From the NCBI RefSeq assembly GCF_001039355.2, contig NW_019775003.1, forward strand, positions 66,839 through 130,838: DNA of 64,000 nt, written 5' to 3'. Of this stretch, positions 25,301 to 39,200 are shown piece after piece (position 1 is the stretch's first letter; each line of letters starts with the position of its first letter). A model generated the notes under the pieces. The model was not told where the DNA came from. It ran no database searches and was given only the letters and a program-made list of their open reading frames with translations. The translations under genes and the position numbers were made by a program. The stretch is from Lingula anatina (lineage: Eukaryota; Brachiopoda; Lingulata; Lingulida; Lingulidae).

Positions 25301-25767
25301 AATATCAACAACATTAAAATATGTTCTCTTGTGCTGAGAAAAGCACCATGTGCACACATCTGACCAAACAAGCAAAAGATACCCGTTTTTGAATGTGTGT
25401 ACCAAACAGCGGCATTTCTTTACCTATACTAATTGCCAATACCATATCATCATTAACGAATGCAAAAGTTTTAACTGAAGTATAAGCCAGCAGTATAATG
25501 AATAAAAATACTAAATATAAAACTTTTTTGCCTTGGCCAGTACATGTAATTGTCACTGGTTAAACTGACCAGGTGTCGGCAAAATTTTCTGGCACTTCTA
25601 AATTATATGCTTCACTAAACAAAAACCAAAATTTGCAAAAATAACAGGCACGTCTTTGATTTTCACTTTCATATAAAGCTCTTACACGTATAAAAAGACG
25701 AGAGGGAGCAGAGTCGTTGTCTAATTGCTAATAATTTCACATCGCCTTGTTTATGTACCAATTGCTT
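22343..25767. other. Intergenic region: EF-hand gene 5' flank and bestrophin 3' flank
   Basis: 22343-22700 is relatively CpG-rich and is the likely promoter and 5' UTR zone of the EF-hand gene. The rest is AT-rich with simple repeats (23620-23650, 23875-23892) and the foldback at 24163-24387. The bestrophin 3' UTR should extend from 25767 downwards, but its end could not be placed. No other gene is seen. Confidence 0.6.
24163..24387. mobile_element. Foldback/MITE-like element, ~225 bp
   Basis: Imperfect terminal inverted repeats of about 35 bp. The left end reads ctaagggtgcattcccagag then atttagatcgatcc; the reverse complement of the right end reads ctaagaccccattcccatag then attttagatcgatc. 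It has no coding content. Target duplication is unclear, so the superfamily is not assigned. Confidence 0.7.
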
Positions 25768-26564
25768 TCAGGTCTTGCACTCAGACACATTTTGCACACT
25801 GTCAGAAGTGAGAGTGCGCTCACTTGGATTCCCGCCAAATATGGCTTCTGCTTCTTGGTCTTGATCCACAACACCAGCCTTTTCCACAGAGAGGTCGGAC
25901 ATCATAAATATGTCTTCTTCTTGCTGAAAACATGCAAAATCGAAATGAATAATGGTCTAAAAAAATCTGTCAGTAAAGTACTGACAGTACTCAGTCTAGC
26001 ACCCTTCCCTAGTGAGGCCTATGATACTGTTTACTGAATAATAAGTAAATAAATCAGCTATCTAGTATACATATGGTTTCTTTTGTTTGGCCTTTGGTTT
26101 GAATGTATTGTTTTTGTGCTGATACAAATACACAAACATGTAAAAGTTACAATAAACTTTGAACCAACTTACATGAATCTTTTTATGTGTCAGTGTGATG
26201 TAATGAACTCCACTTAAACAGGAAACATAAAATTGAAGTCTATCCATTACCTGACTTGTCATAGAACGGGGACTGTGCCTATCAAGTATTTCTGAATTCT
26301 TCAGATTCAGCCTATGTCTTCGTTTTCTAGAAGACAGATTGTTGAATCTTACAGCCCTAAAAGAAAAAGTGGATTTTGAAAAAACACAGTGAGTATTACA
26401 TTATTTGGATTCTTATTTTCAAAAAGTTAGCCATAAAAAAGTTGCACACTGTGCTTCACTCTTTTTTTGTACCTATTTTAAACTGTAGGATTTGCCATAT
26501 CAATAAAATTTTCCAAATTCAAAATAACTCAATATTCGTTGTATTGTTTACTATATTTGTGGAA

Positions 26565-26616
<52 letters not shown>

Positions 26617-29600
26617 CTTTCACAAAGGGAAACTGGTATTTCTGACATAAAAGAGGAATAAGACAATGCTGGCAATTACACTTATTGCAAAGATTTTGAA
26701 TCCCATAGTATTTTTTCCCCTTCCTAATTTGCCTTTTCCTCCTACATTGTGGCACCCTCTGCATGCACAGTTGTTTTTCATGTGACAGATGAGTTGCAGG
26801 CCAGGCAGCCAGATGAGTTCAAGCGAGGCAGCCCAAATTATATTACTGCTGTTTAATTGTTATTATAGTAGGGAAATGATTTTAGAGACACCTGTAACAG
26901 TGGCTGGGTAACAAAAGTTGGTATGAGTATTTGTAATTTAATTTGATTTTTATAATTATATACTAGTATCTATCTACTGTATTTATTTGTTCATTCAAGA
27001 AGCTTCTTGTGTATTTAACCTGATAATGTAATTTAAATTCTTTGTATTATTACTTGTTTAACCTGTGTTATTGTAATTCTTTTATTTCTCTTACTGTCCT
27101 TTATGTAATTTTCAATTCACCATACAATCATTCAGAAAAACTACTCCTACCATCCTAAGTCAGTTGTTCAACAGGTGTAGTTCACAACAATGCCTTACGT
27201 TGATTCCCTGGGTACATCCTGAGGTGTGCTGATGGCATGGACAGGTTCCTCTGGTATGGAAGCCAGAGGTACAAACTCTGAAGCATGCTCTGGCACCCTG
27301 AAATTAAAGGTTTAACAATCCATTACACATTAATGCTATTACATAACTGGTGAAAATATAAGAGAAAAATAGATTATCAAAAATATGACAAAAAGAGGGA
27401 TACTGTGTGCCTTTTCCTCTCTGACTTACATGTGAATTTATAAGCTCTAGTTAAATATATACATATTTGTATATTCAAGACTTAAGATTTGAATTAGTGT
27501 GCTGTAGGTGGTTTAATGCTTACTCTATGTCGGCAGCAGATCCTACGTGGGGGTCTGTTACTTTAAACTGCTCTGAGGCAGCATTGTATGGTAAAGTGAA
27601 GTCTGCTTCATCCCAAAACTGATCTTTAATTAGGTCTGGATGTTCTGAATGCATTTCATCAACAATCAGATATGCAACCTAATAATAATGATAATAAAAA
27701 AAAATAATAATAAAAAAAAAATACCTAATAAATCAGACCATCTTGTTTTATCTGTGCATAGCTACAGGTTTTGCATTAAATTAAATTCACACTTAATTCT
27801 TTGAAGATAACATAAAATATAATATAAAATAAAATATAATCATAAATATAATCTAAAATTTTTCAAGAATAATACTTCAAATACATAAAGTGAATTTTGT
27901 CAAATTTGATAGCAGTGTTTGATGAATATCATTACCTGCAGATTTCTGTCAATAAGCCAGTTCATTTCAAAGTCATCATCATCTTCCCCAAATGGATTTA
28001 AAAGACTTTCAGCAACCTACAAAGTAAAATGTTTAAGTCTTCTGAAATTAAAATGATATAAAAAAAGGGAGAAAAACAAGGTTGTGTTTTGATAAAAATT
28101 GTACCAAGATCACTTCAGGTAGATAGAAAGAGAAATGATTTTGGGGTTGTGCATGAACGTGGAACTGGGCGTGCCATTGTGCTTCGTGGCACATCTTGTC
28201 TCAACTACCACAATTTATTCCTAAACCTATGTAAAACCTTTTGTCACATTATTTTTATATGATATAATGAATTGAAACATTTGTATTATCATAAACATGT
28301 GGAAATATAGGACATACAAAGTTTTATGAATTCACACATGTAGAGAATATGTGCAAATAGATGAGCCTATCCTTATCCAAAACATATACATTTCCTCTAG
28401 ACCACCATGTTGGAAAGCACTCTATTATACAGATAACAATGAACATGCACCTCCAAGTGAACATTATTGGTATTAGCCTTTTCTCAATTTATCCAGAAAC
28501 TGGTGGCTGGTTAAATACTGGCTGCCTCACAAAATCAAAATAAATGTTGCATCCCTCTCCATAGAAACAGACAAAATAACACTAAACAGGACCTCCTATG
28601 GACTAATTACTTCTTACTATGGGGCATGCACCTACATACTGTAAATCACCTTACACGGTAACTGCCACGTTATATAACCCTTTTTTCTTTAATTGACCAT
28701 AAATTAACATGACATAACTATTTACTGTCTGTGCACATTACACTGTATATGTTTTTTCCCCCACTGTAGAGAACATATGATCAAACACTTGGTTCTTGGG
28801 AACTATTTAATACTGACTGTTTCAACTGGTCAGACTTAAAAGTGGAGTTGAAAAAAAAAGCAGCCCTATCCTTTAACTACCCTCTATGAAGATGGCAGAT
28901 ATTATAGGCACATTTTCCACATTATTTTATTTATTTATTTATTTTTTGGAAATGTGGAAAATGTGCCTATAATATCTGCTCCCCTGATAGAAGGTAACCT
29001 TAAACCATCCCCCCAAAAATATAAAATGTAGTCCTTACCTTTAACCATCCCATATAAAAGATAAACTGCAAGATGGTGAATATGGGGATATAGAAGTCAA
29101 TCTGATGGTTATCATAACCCTGCTGTGGATCCAGGAACTGTCTCCCCATGAGACAGGAAAGGAAGAAAGTGTATACAGCCATAGTCACAACCTGGAATAT
29201 TCAAAACATATGAAATGAAGGGAAAAAAAAAGGTCATCAATGGCATCAATGGTGAATAGTATGTTTTCCCACATCAGATGAATTTCTTCAAGAAAAATGA
29301 AACAATAATGTCAAATTATTGCAAAATATCATTTGTGTAAATTTTCTAATAATATTTCAATTAATAATATTAAACATGTAGAAAATATGCATTTGTACAA
29401 AACACTAAATATTTAATCAATAAAGAAAACAAAACTAAAGGCCTATGCATCAAAAGCTATATCAATAAATATGACATAACAGAATGCTATTTATATCAAG
29501 CATATAAATAAATTAAATTCTAGAACTCTGTGGTAAAATTCAGAGCCAAAATACTGTGGTCCCATACCTGAGACATTTCACGATGTAATGACCTGGTGGG

Positions 29601-32600
29601 ACTGGTCACCTCTGTAAGTTTGTTATTGAATTTTACCACATAATTCTATTCATATCTATTTTTAATTCTTATTCTACTGGATGACTAAGAACACAACTCA
29701 TTCAAAATACTATCTGCTTTCNTAAAATTTTTCAAGAATAATACTTCAAATACATAAAGTGAATTTTGTCAAATTTGATAGCAGTGTTTGATGAATATCA
29801 TTACCTGCAGATTTCTGTCAATAAGCCAGTTCATTTCAAAGTCATCATCATCTTCCCCAAATGGATTTAAAAGACTTTCAGCAACCTACAAAGTAAAATG
29901 TTTAAGTCTTCTGAAATTAAAATGATATAAAAAAAGGGAGAAAAACAAGGTTGTGTTTTGATAAAAATTGTACCAAGATCACTTCAGGTAGATAGAAAGA
30001 GAAATGATTTTGGGGTTGTGCATGAACGTGGAACTGGGCGTGCCATTGTGCTTCGTGGCACATCTTGTCTCAACTACCACAATTTATTCCTAAACCTATG
30101 TAAAACCTTTTGTCACATTATTTTTATATGATATAATGAATTGAAACATTTGTATTATCATAAACATGTGGAAATATAGGACATACAAAGTTTTATGAAT
30201 TCACACATGTAGAGAATATGTGCAAATAGATGAGCCTATCCTTATCCAAAACATATACATTTCCTCTAGACCACCATGTTGGAAAGCACTCTATTATACA
30301 GATAACAATGAACATGCACCTCCAAGTGAACATTATTGGTATTAGCCTTTTCTCAATTTATCCAGAAACTGGTGGCTGGTTAAATACTGGCTGCCTCACA
30401 AAATCAAAATAAATGTTGCATCCCTCTCCATAGAAACAGACAAAATAACACTAAACAGGACCTCCTATGGACTAATTACTTCTTACTATGGGGCATGCAC
30501 CTACATACTGTAAATCACCTTACACGGTAACTGCCACGTTATATAACCCTTTTTTCTTTAATTGACCATAAATTAACATGACATAACTATTTACTGTCTG
30601 TGCACATTACACTGTATATGTTTTTTCCCCCACTGTAGAGAACATATGATCAAACACTTGGTTCTTGGGAACTATTTAATACTGACTGTTTCAACTGGTC
30701 AGACTTAAAAGTGGAGTTGAAAAAAAAAGCAGCCCTATCCTTTAACTACCCTCTATGAAGATGGCAGATATTATAGGCACATTTTCCACATTATTTTATT
30801 TATTTATTTATTTTTTGGAAATGTGGAAAATGTGCCTATAATATCTGCTCCCCTGATAGAAGGTAACCTTAAACCATCCCCCCAAAAATATAAAATGTAG
30901 TCCTTACCTTTAACCATCCCATATAAAAGATAAACTGCAAGATGGTGAATATGGGGATATAGAAGTCAATCTGATGGTTATCATAACCCTGCTGTGGATC
31001 CAGGAACTGTCTCCCCATGAGACAGGAAAGGAAGAAAGTGTATACAGCCATAGTCACAACCTGGAATATTCAAAACATATGAAATGAAGGGAAAAAAAAA
31101 GGTCATCAATGGCATCAATGGTGAATAGTATGTTTTCCCACATCAGATGAATTTCTTCAAGAAAAATGAAACAATAATGTCAAATTATTGCAAAATATCA
31201 TTTGTGTAAATTTTCTAATAATATTTCAATTAATAATATTAAACATGTAGAAAATATGCATTTGTACAAAACACTAAATATTTAATCAATAAAGAAAACA
31301 AAACTAAAGGCCTATGCATCAAAAGCTATATCAATAAATATGACATAACAGAATGCTATTTATATCAAGCATATAAATAAATTAAATTCTAGAACTCTGT
31401 GGTAAAATTCAGAGCCAAAATACTGTGGTCCCATACCTGAGACATTTCACGATGTAATGACCTGGTGGGACTGGTCACCTCTGTAAGTTTGTTATTGAAT
31501 TTTACCACATAATTCTATTCATATCTATTTTTAATTCTTATTCTACTGGATGACTAAGAACACAACTCATTCAAAATACTATCTGCTTTCATAACCATAT
31601 ACCTGTGTATAAATCAGAGGAACATTTATCCAGTCATAGTTTAACAACCCTCCAAGCTGCCCTCTTACAAAATTTAACTCCTGAAAAATAAAGACAAGAT
31701 CAGATGATGTTTTTGTTTTCAAATGATCATGGATTTTCATTTCTTTACATATTTTATTCACAAAAGAGCATTCCAACAAGGGCTGAAGGCAGATTTTATA
31801 CCTTTGGTAAGCAGTTACTTTTAGCTTCTGCAGTATGAAGATTAATCTGCTTGTTTATTTAATGTTTATTTTATCAAGGGTGTATTGAAATGTAACTTCA
31901 TTGTACCTCCACTAGGGTCTTCATGGCAAAATCATCCCTAATTCTTCCCTCTTTTCTTGCTCTAGAAATGATGCTGGTGGTCCATACCAGTGGCACAAAA
32001 TACTTACTATTGTTAGTTTTCACACCCTCTATAATTTTCTGTTCGTTTTCTGTTTGTAAACCTTGATTAATGAAAACAAAAGCTATAATGCTGTTTTATG
32101 TTCTCAACTAAAAGAAATAAACAATTCAAATTATCCAAATGTTGTGTAACTTCATAATGTGTTAATTGCAGAAACACATGTAAATTCCCTTGGGACAGAA
32201 AACAAAAACCTCTGTAACTATTTCTACATGAAAAATAAAAAAGTTAAAATTACGGACCTGCTTCTGTTAAATGATCATCAGTCGGGAACCTTTTCTTTAC
32301 TGCTGTACTAATAGCTCTAGCAGTCATAACAAAAGAGAGGCAAATGTAACGCATTATGGTCCTCCTTATGAGACGCCCTCTATCATCATGACCATGTATG
32401 TTTGCAGTAACGTAAAGGGCCATCTTGTCAGGCCATGGGATGGACATGAATTCCTCCCACCAACGGGTAACAACTATTGACACGTAGAAACCCAGCACAA
32501 ATGCCATTGGTATTAAGTTGTTGTACAGTTCACAGTATATGGAGATTCTTTCAAAGGTTCTGAAAGTAAAGTGAGAACAGCAGAAATTAAATGTTTGCAC

Positions 32601-33399
32601 ATGAAACAATTATAGACAAAGTTGTTTACATATCATTTAGATATTAAATTTGGCAGACACAAATAAAACTGATCTTTTCTTATTTTCAAACAGACAAAAA
32701 AAATAACAAAACTGATATTTGTAAGTGTAATAACTGCATATGTATCCTGCATTAAAGTCTTTAGTAAAATCCAAAATATTATTTGACACTGATATAACCA
32801 TAACAATAAAAAATAATAAAGGTTTTCAGTCGTACCTTTTATGATTTTCGGGAAGAGCAAACCTGTAGATAAAGCTGATTGTGAAGTATGCCACAACAAA
32901 TATCAGCAATTCTACCCACAGCAGTTTATACACACTGCCTTTCCACCTGGAATATATAGAGAAAAACTTATCATTTCGAAATTAACATACATGAAATTTT
33001 GGATGAAAGGGCATGACAAAAACTACACCGTATATAGATTACCTTTTCTGTTAAAAAATTGGAGACAATGTCACCATTTACTTTCAGCTAAGGTAAAAAA
33101 ATTGTCAAAAAATTGACAAATAAAATAAAATACATACTAGTAATTGCAAATCAAAGAATGCATGTACATGTAAGCATTTAATCATTTCACGCCTGGATAA
33201 TATAAAATTTCTAGATTTCACTATTTATAAAAACATTAAAATGACTGTTTCCTTATATAAAAATGCCATCTTTAGGAGTATTATCTTAGGCTCATATTGG
33301 TGTATATTTTTAAATCAAATTAAATTTTTACCTGAGAAGGAGCCTCCAGAAGGTGCCAAAGTGACTGGTGGCTACCTCTGCTGTATAAGTCACCGTCAT
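25768..33399 (-). CDS. BEST: Bestrophin, calcium-activated anion channel
   Basis: Coding exons in order: 33332-33399, 32836-32946, 32258-32559, 31907-32061, 31603-31680, 30908-31060 (copy 29039-29191), 27936-28016 (copy 29805-29885), 27524-27678, 27199-27297, 26251-26356, 25768-25923. Counting the duplicated pair once gives 487 residues. The start ([10 protein letters not shown]) matches the family N-terminus. The channel neck [20 protein letters not shown] keeps the Ile and two Phe gating residues. [45 protein letters not shown] and the calcium clasp [19 protein letters not shown] follow in family order. The C-terminal ~120 residues after the bestrophin domain are poorly conserved. It acts in plasma or organelle membranes as a pentamer (family knowledge). 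The first coding exon extends to an acceptor at 33454, so a non-coding 5' exon exists upstream. Confidence 0.93.
26566..26615. repeat. (TG)n microsatellite
   Basis: About 24 TG units in a bestrophin intron. Confidence 0.95.
27854..29721. repeat. First copy of a 1,868 bp duplicated block
   Basis: This block reappears at 29723-31590, offset exactly 1,869 throughout, with no difference that I can see over exons, introns, poly-A runs and a hairpin. It contains bestrophin coding exons 6 and 7. The copies are separated by one N, so a false duplication at a contig join is the simplest reading. Confidence 0.95.
28895..28979. repeat. Perfect 29 bp hairpin with 27 b loop
   Basis: gcagatattataggcacatt plus nine further bases pairs perfectly with its reverse complement at 28951-28979. 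Pairing continues imperfectly outward to about 28875 and 29002. It lies in the bestrophin intron between exons 6 and 7, with a second copy at 30764-30848 through the block duplication. It may be a small foldback transposon or a structured RNA. Confidence 0.9.
29722..29722. other. Single N, assembly join
   Basis: This is the only ambiguous base noticed in the window. It lies exactly at the boundary between the two identical 1,868 bp copies. Confidence 0.98.
29723..31590. repeat. Second copy of the 1,868 bp duplicated block
   Basis: Identical by eye to 27854-29721. It contains bestrophin exon 6 at 30908-31060 and exon 7 at 29805-29885. It is contiguous with the unique sequence holding exon 5 at 31603-31680. 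Confidence 0.95.
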
Positions 33400-35224
33400 T
33401 TTGAAATCTCAGAAGACAAATGGCTACGAACACTACACAGGCAATCTACACATCTGAAAAAAAAAAAAGACTTCAAATAGTCTTCATGATAACATAACCA
33501 GGTCAACTTTACTACAGACATGAATGGCAACAAACAATTTACAAATGAGAGGTAAAAATTAACAAACACTTCTTCCTTGCAATTAATTTTTCTTATTTAA
33601 ATTTCAGAATAACAAAATTTTGGTAATATATCAAAATGTTACTTAGGTGGTCTAAGACCCAAGGCATGGTGATATTATTATCCACTTGAAGTGGAAGCAT
33701 TAGTCCATGTCTACACCATTGCACATGCAGGCATTCAGATACACTCTAATATAAAATGGCCATGGACTGAGTTTTTACGAGATATTCATAGATGCCGGAA
33801 CATGGTTGTCTCTGGTTAATTCTGTACATCTCTCTTTTATTACACAAAAATTTTAGTATGTAATTAACGTCATCACTCAGCTTGCTAAATGGCTCATTCC
33901 CAATGAAACTACTGTTCTCTTAAGATCGATCCAACTCCATGGGCACTCTAGTTGAATGCAATCTAAGTAACAGATTAACAATGCTCACAAAAGGTTGCAC
34001 ACCATTGCTTCACACACCCTTACACTTGGATTTGATATTTTATAACATATTAATCATATAATTTAACTCATTCATACGTTTTCTGTACGTTCAATAGGAA
34101 AGATCAACATCACTACATTAATTGATAGGTTGTATCGTTTTAAAGTCTAAATGGGGGGAAATAAGTAGCTTTGCAAGACATGTAGACATAAGTACTCACA
34201 CATGTACAATATATGACCTTGGGTCAGTTTCAAAGGCAGGTGTAAAGTAAGTCATGTTGGCGATCCACCAACACTTTATGGATATTTATGGATAAATTAT
34301 TACACATATTTAAATAAACAACTATGAAGTACGTTAAGAACCGTGTCGTTCTGTAAAATAAAATAGATGCCCGGTGGCGATATGGTGACTAACGACCTAT
34401 TTAGCACAGGCAACTCTTTGACGCCCCTTTACAACATGCCTTAAGTCTTTACATTTGTCTCTTTCTTTCGAAACTCTGCACCCAGGCGGCCTACCTGGAA
34501 ATTATATCGCCATTATTTACAGCGTCCTTTCAAAAAGACCTAAGAATGTCTAAAAGCAATATAGAAACAAAACACACTACCGTTTACGTTAAACGTTCGC
34601 GTTAAGTGATTGGCTTATCTTGGCAGAAAAGGGGTGTATGCTTGTAACTGATACTACAAAATCGAACACGAAAGCGAACTATCATGTATGGTCAGAGTAA
34701 GAAAGATTTTATTTCAGGCCATATGCATACAAAATCACACCCAGAAAATTGTGAAAAAAAATCATAACCTCAAAAGGCCTGATCAGTCCAATCAGACTGG
34801 TTCTCGAGTTTGGAGATGGTATAACACATGTAACACGAAACATTTATTTGGCTACTAATGAAAATTTGTGAAGACACGAAAAATGACAAAAACGGCACAA
34901 CTTCAAGAAAGACGGGGCTTGTTTTTGAACAAAAGCTGTATTAAAGTTATAAAGTTTGAACATAATAAGCAGTATACATGTATATGGTTTTCCTTTTATT
35001 TATTACTAGTAGTAGTCGAGAAGGCACATGAGATGGTGACGACGGACGCAGGCTAAATGTACATGTCCAGAAACACCATGTTTGGCCATGATATAATAAC
35101 TCATTAAACAATTATGCCTCAGTCCGAGACCCACAGTCAACCAGCGCCCAACATCAATTAAATACATAATGAATGTTTTGACAGAATAAATATTTCATCC
35201 CCCCCCCCAAAAAAAAAAAAAATA

Positions 35225-35271
<47 letters not shown>

Positions 35272-36289
35272 AAATAAAAAAATAAAACAGGTAGTAACCA
35301 GAAAACCTGCATTACATAGACCTACAGTAGTTGCAACTCAAAAAATATAAAAGGACACAAAAGTCACTCCACATTTCTTCAAGGAACCAACCACAAATCC
35401 AAAGCCCACCCTACTGGTACATCAACACATTGGCCTTTTGGGAAGTTGTTACTAATACACATAAATAGCTGCACTCAAAAAATACATTGTTCTGGAAAGT
35501 TATGCCACAAACCACAATTTGCTGTTTGTCTGAATGTTGAGTAAACTTTGTAGGACACATCATCATCATATGCATCTGTGGTGGATGGCCATTGGAAATA
35601 TTTCACTTTCTATGTTGGTTCTCAGTGCTAGAGCTGTCAGCTCATAATAGCTTTACGTATGTAACTCTTGATTTCCACAACTAATGTTCCTTTGCAATGT
35701 TTCTAGGTAAATCTTTATTATCTTTTATTGTGGCTGTAAGTAAAAAAACTTCACAAGACTATTTTAAACACTATGAAACAATCCTGCCTCTGTAACACTG
35801 TACATTGTGTCATTATTCATTCCACTATGAAGCAAGATGGTTCAGACCATGTATTTCAAGGAATAATGCTTTATATTTGCAAATACTGCAGCTTTTCTTA
35901 TTAAAATGTGAAAATGACAAAACTATTCTTTCTTCTGTCCTCGTCACAAGGAGACAAGAAGCTTGGTATATCATAATACATTCAGAATTAATACTGTATT
36001 CTTGCCTTAGAGGGTATTTTTGGTATATAAGGTGAATAATAACTAACAATAACAATAAACTATATAATACTGATACATGATGTTTTTAAACTTTAAAAGT
36101 TTCACCACACTCAGTGGACTACATGCTGTAAATGCACTTCTGCACATAACTGTTAAGAAATTATTTATATAAATATTGAACACAAATATCAATATACTGC
36201 AACACAAAATCCATTCTATCACTGCACGTGGGGAATGTTCAATGAGCACCTTTAACATAAAATTGATGTCTAACAGAATTGAATGTCAA
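33400..36289. other. Intergenic region: bestrophin 5' flank and ADAD-like 3' flank
   Basis: 33400-33453 is bestrophin 5' UTR. 34300-34700 is less AT-rich, with CpGs, and is the likely bestrophin promoter area. An AAAT-type microsatellite lies at 35225-35272. No supported gene is seen; short open stretches at 34868 and 35805 lack domains. Confidence 0.6.
35225..35272. repeat. (AAAT)n microsatellite
   Basis: About twelve four-base units preceded by a poly-C/poly-A run. Confidence 0.95.
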
Positions 36290-39200
36290 TTATTTTGTAA
36301 ATAATTCTTGCTCTGGTGGTTTAACAACCCAACTGCCCCACCCCCCAGCTTGCAAGTAATGGTAGAAAACTTGCTTGGCTTGCTGGTAGCTTTGAGCCGA
36401 TAATTTGGCATCCCTGTAAGTGTTCACTTTGAGTAAATGATGCTTTTTGGCCATTTTTGCTATTTCCTTGTATCTGTGGAAAAATCCTGCCTTGCACATT
36501 CTGCTAGCTAGAGTTGCTCCTGTTTTGAATGGTGAGCTGCAAAAAGAAAAGTTCTGCATGTTATGAGGCATAATTCTCCACTTGTAAAATATAAAATAAT
36601 TCTTAAAAACTCATTAATATTAACTTAATGACAAATATATTGAAAATGTGAAGCAAGTTGAACTTCATACAAATCTTAAAAAGTAAAGCTTTACTTCCCT
36701 TTTGCAGCCAGCAATTAACTTAACATTTTTTAAAAAATCTAATTTTTTTAAAATTTAAATTAATTTAAAGGCTTCTAACATACATGAATATATGTATGTC
36801 TGTACACCTAAACTATAATATCCAAGAGAAAACAGAGACCCTTCTAACCTCGGTATTTCCTTTCCAGACCTGGCATCTATAATTTCCACTTTCTCATCCC
36901 CCTGGCACCAGTTTGTGCTGAGTATTGACATCTTGGGGTTGGCATGGCGGAGTGTTTGGCAGTGAGTAGTGCGACCTATGTAAGGATGGTTGACACAATA
37001 ACCCTCTGGGAGATCTCTGATGATGCCCTCCAGCCGGCAACAAAAGGCTCTGGTGGCATGACCATGGTCATAGAGATTACCTGGAAAATATGATTTTAAT
37101 CATAATAACACTTAAAACCAAGAAAATGAGAATGGAGCTAATGGCTAACAGTTAATATGTAAAGGAAGAGCAATATCCTATAAAAAACTCCTTTCACATT
37201 CTTCATTCAAACTTACTTCCCTTCATTTACATAGTCTTGTCTCACCAAACGCTCACCTAATGTAACTGAAGAGATATACACTGGTTCAAGAAAGTTAGAA
37301 AACAGAGCTCCTTGCAAGCCTAGAACATTCCACTTCAATATCTTGTCGCTACAGGACATGCTCCTCAGTCTCTGCTGCCCACTCTTTATACCATCCCAAG
37401 TCTGGGAAGTTAGCTGGTCCTTCTCTGTGGGGATGGTACCTTCTCCTACAAACAGAGTGGTTCATTTATGTGTATTGAAAAGTTGAAAATCAATCAATCT
37501 GAATTACTGAATCTATCCTTTTTCTCTCTAAACAACAAGGCAAGCAATTTAATACAAATAAGTGCTTCTTGTCTTAAATCTTTTTTTTTTAACCTAAAAT
37601 CACTTAAAATTGTACCTCCTTCAATTTTTGTTCTTGCCACCCCATGGTCACTAGTTTCAAATGTTGGGTAATGGGCACCACTCTGTATTAATTCCCATTC
37701 TTCATGTGATAAGGGAGGGGGTGTCCCAGACCTAAAATTTAAAAGTAGCAAGCAAACTAAACTACATCAAATTTACATACCTTAAAATCATTCCACTATA
37801 ATTCCCTTCTTTAAACTCATCTTTTCATTTCTTAAGAAGAAGAAATGAAGCATTTGCACATTTATTATTTCACATTTATCTTACCTCACTTGCAAATTAG
37901 TTGTAGGCAAAGAAAAGGCAAAAAGCTTTTACTAATTAACAGAAAAAAACTGGATTAAGCCCTTTTGCAACAAATTCCTTGGTCTTTACCTTGCAGAGAA
38001 TAAAGCAGCATCTCCACAAGGTGCTGTGCTGATGTAGAGGTGTATTGTTATGTAGTCCTTCAGAGTCAGCAGTGGTGCACCTTTGTATCTTTCTTCAAAT
38101 ATGGAATGTACTGTGTTCCCCTCATAAAATGACTTCAGCTCTCTGTGGAAGTACCTGGTGTGATGGAATTGGGAACATTTCAGCATTCAGCCAACTGTTT
38201 AATAATGAATTTAGACAATACGATCATAATAAATACCAGCAAGCTTAATTTTGTGATATATACCTTACCTTTATCCACAAAGCTATCAAAATAATCATTA
38301 TTACAAATTTAAGTTTTCCTTGTTATTTGGCAATAAATATTTACAGCTTTAATGCAAATAAAAGCGTTTAAAACTAACACTTACCTTACAAGAGCTCTTC
38401 TGGCAATGATCTCTGCATGGCTATCATTGACTGTTCTTCCATCAGCACTAAGCTGTTCTCCAGTGATGGATAAACTTCCTGTGCCCAATGCTACAACCTG
38501 GCCACTGTCTGCTTCACCTTGAATGTGAAGGTTGAAACATATTTTTACTGTCACACCTGGTGCTTTCTCATTCTGAATAATAACAGTAATAATAATAACA
38601 ACAACAGCAAATGGTATTTTGAACTAAATAAAAAATGCATGTCCCACAGTTTCAATATCTTACACTGATTATAAGTAACAATATAATAATCCTACAACGT
38701 TTTAATATCGTTGATTTTAAAACCTACTCTCCATCTCTTTAAAGTGGTTCTTGTAAGGAACTCTTTAAACAATGAAGCACTCAGTTACATCTTGCAACTA
38801 CCACAATAACTTACCTCGTTTGACCACAAATGCTGCCACAACTTTATTTCCTTCCTCTAGTTCTGGCAAAGAAGCTGTTAATTTGTGTAGCTGTTGATGA
38901 CTCATACTGGCCATTTTATCATAGTGGGTTAGCTCTGCTTCCACTTCTTCTGGCTGAAAACAGTTCTTGTATAATTGTTCACAAACATTTTGATTGAAGG
39001 GACTATAACTATTCATATGAGATTCAAAATTTCACAATAAATACATTATAAGCAACACATGGAAATGTAAAAAATTCCATTTTACCATGAAAACAGTGGT
39101 TATTGCAATTATCCTGAAATCTCTGCTTGCCAATGGACCACGTGGACCTTCTAGATGGCTACCTGCTGTAATAATCTCTTAAGATTCCACAGTTCTGCTG

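Noticed and set aside
34868-35056. Short plus-strand open stretch between bestrophin and the ADAD-like gene
   Set aside because: Not ATG-initiated, low complexity, and no family similarity.
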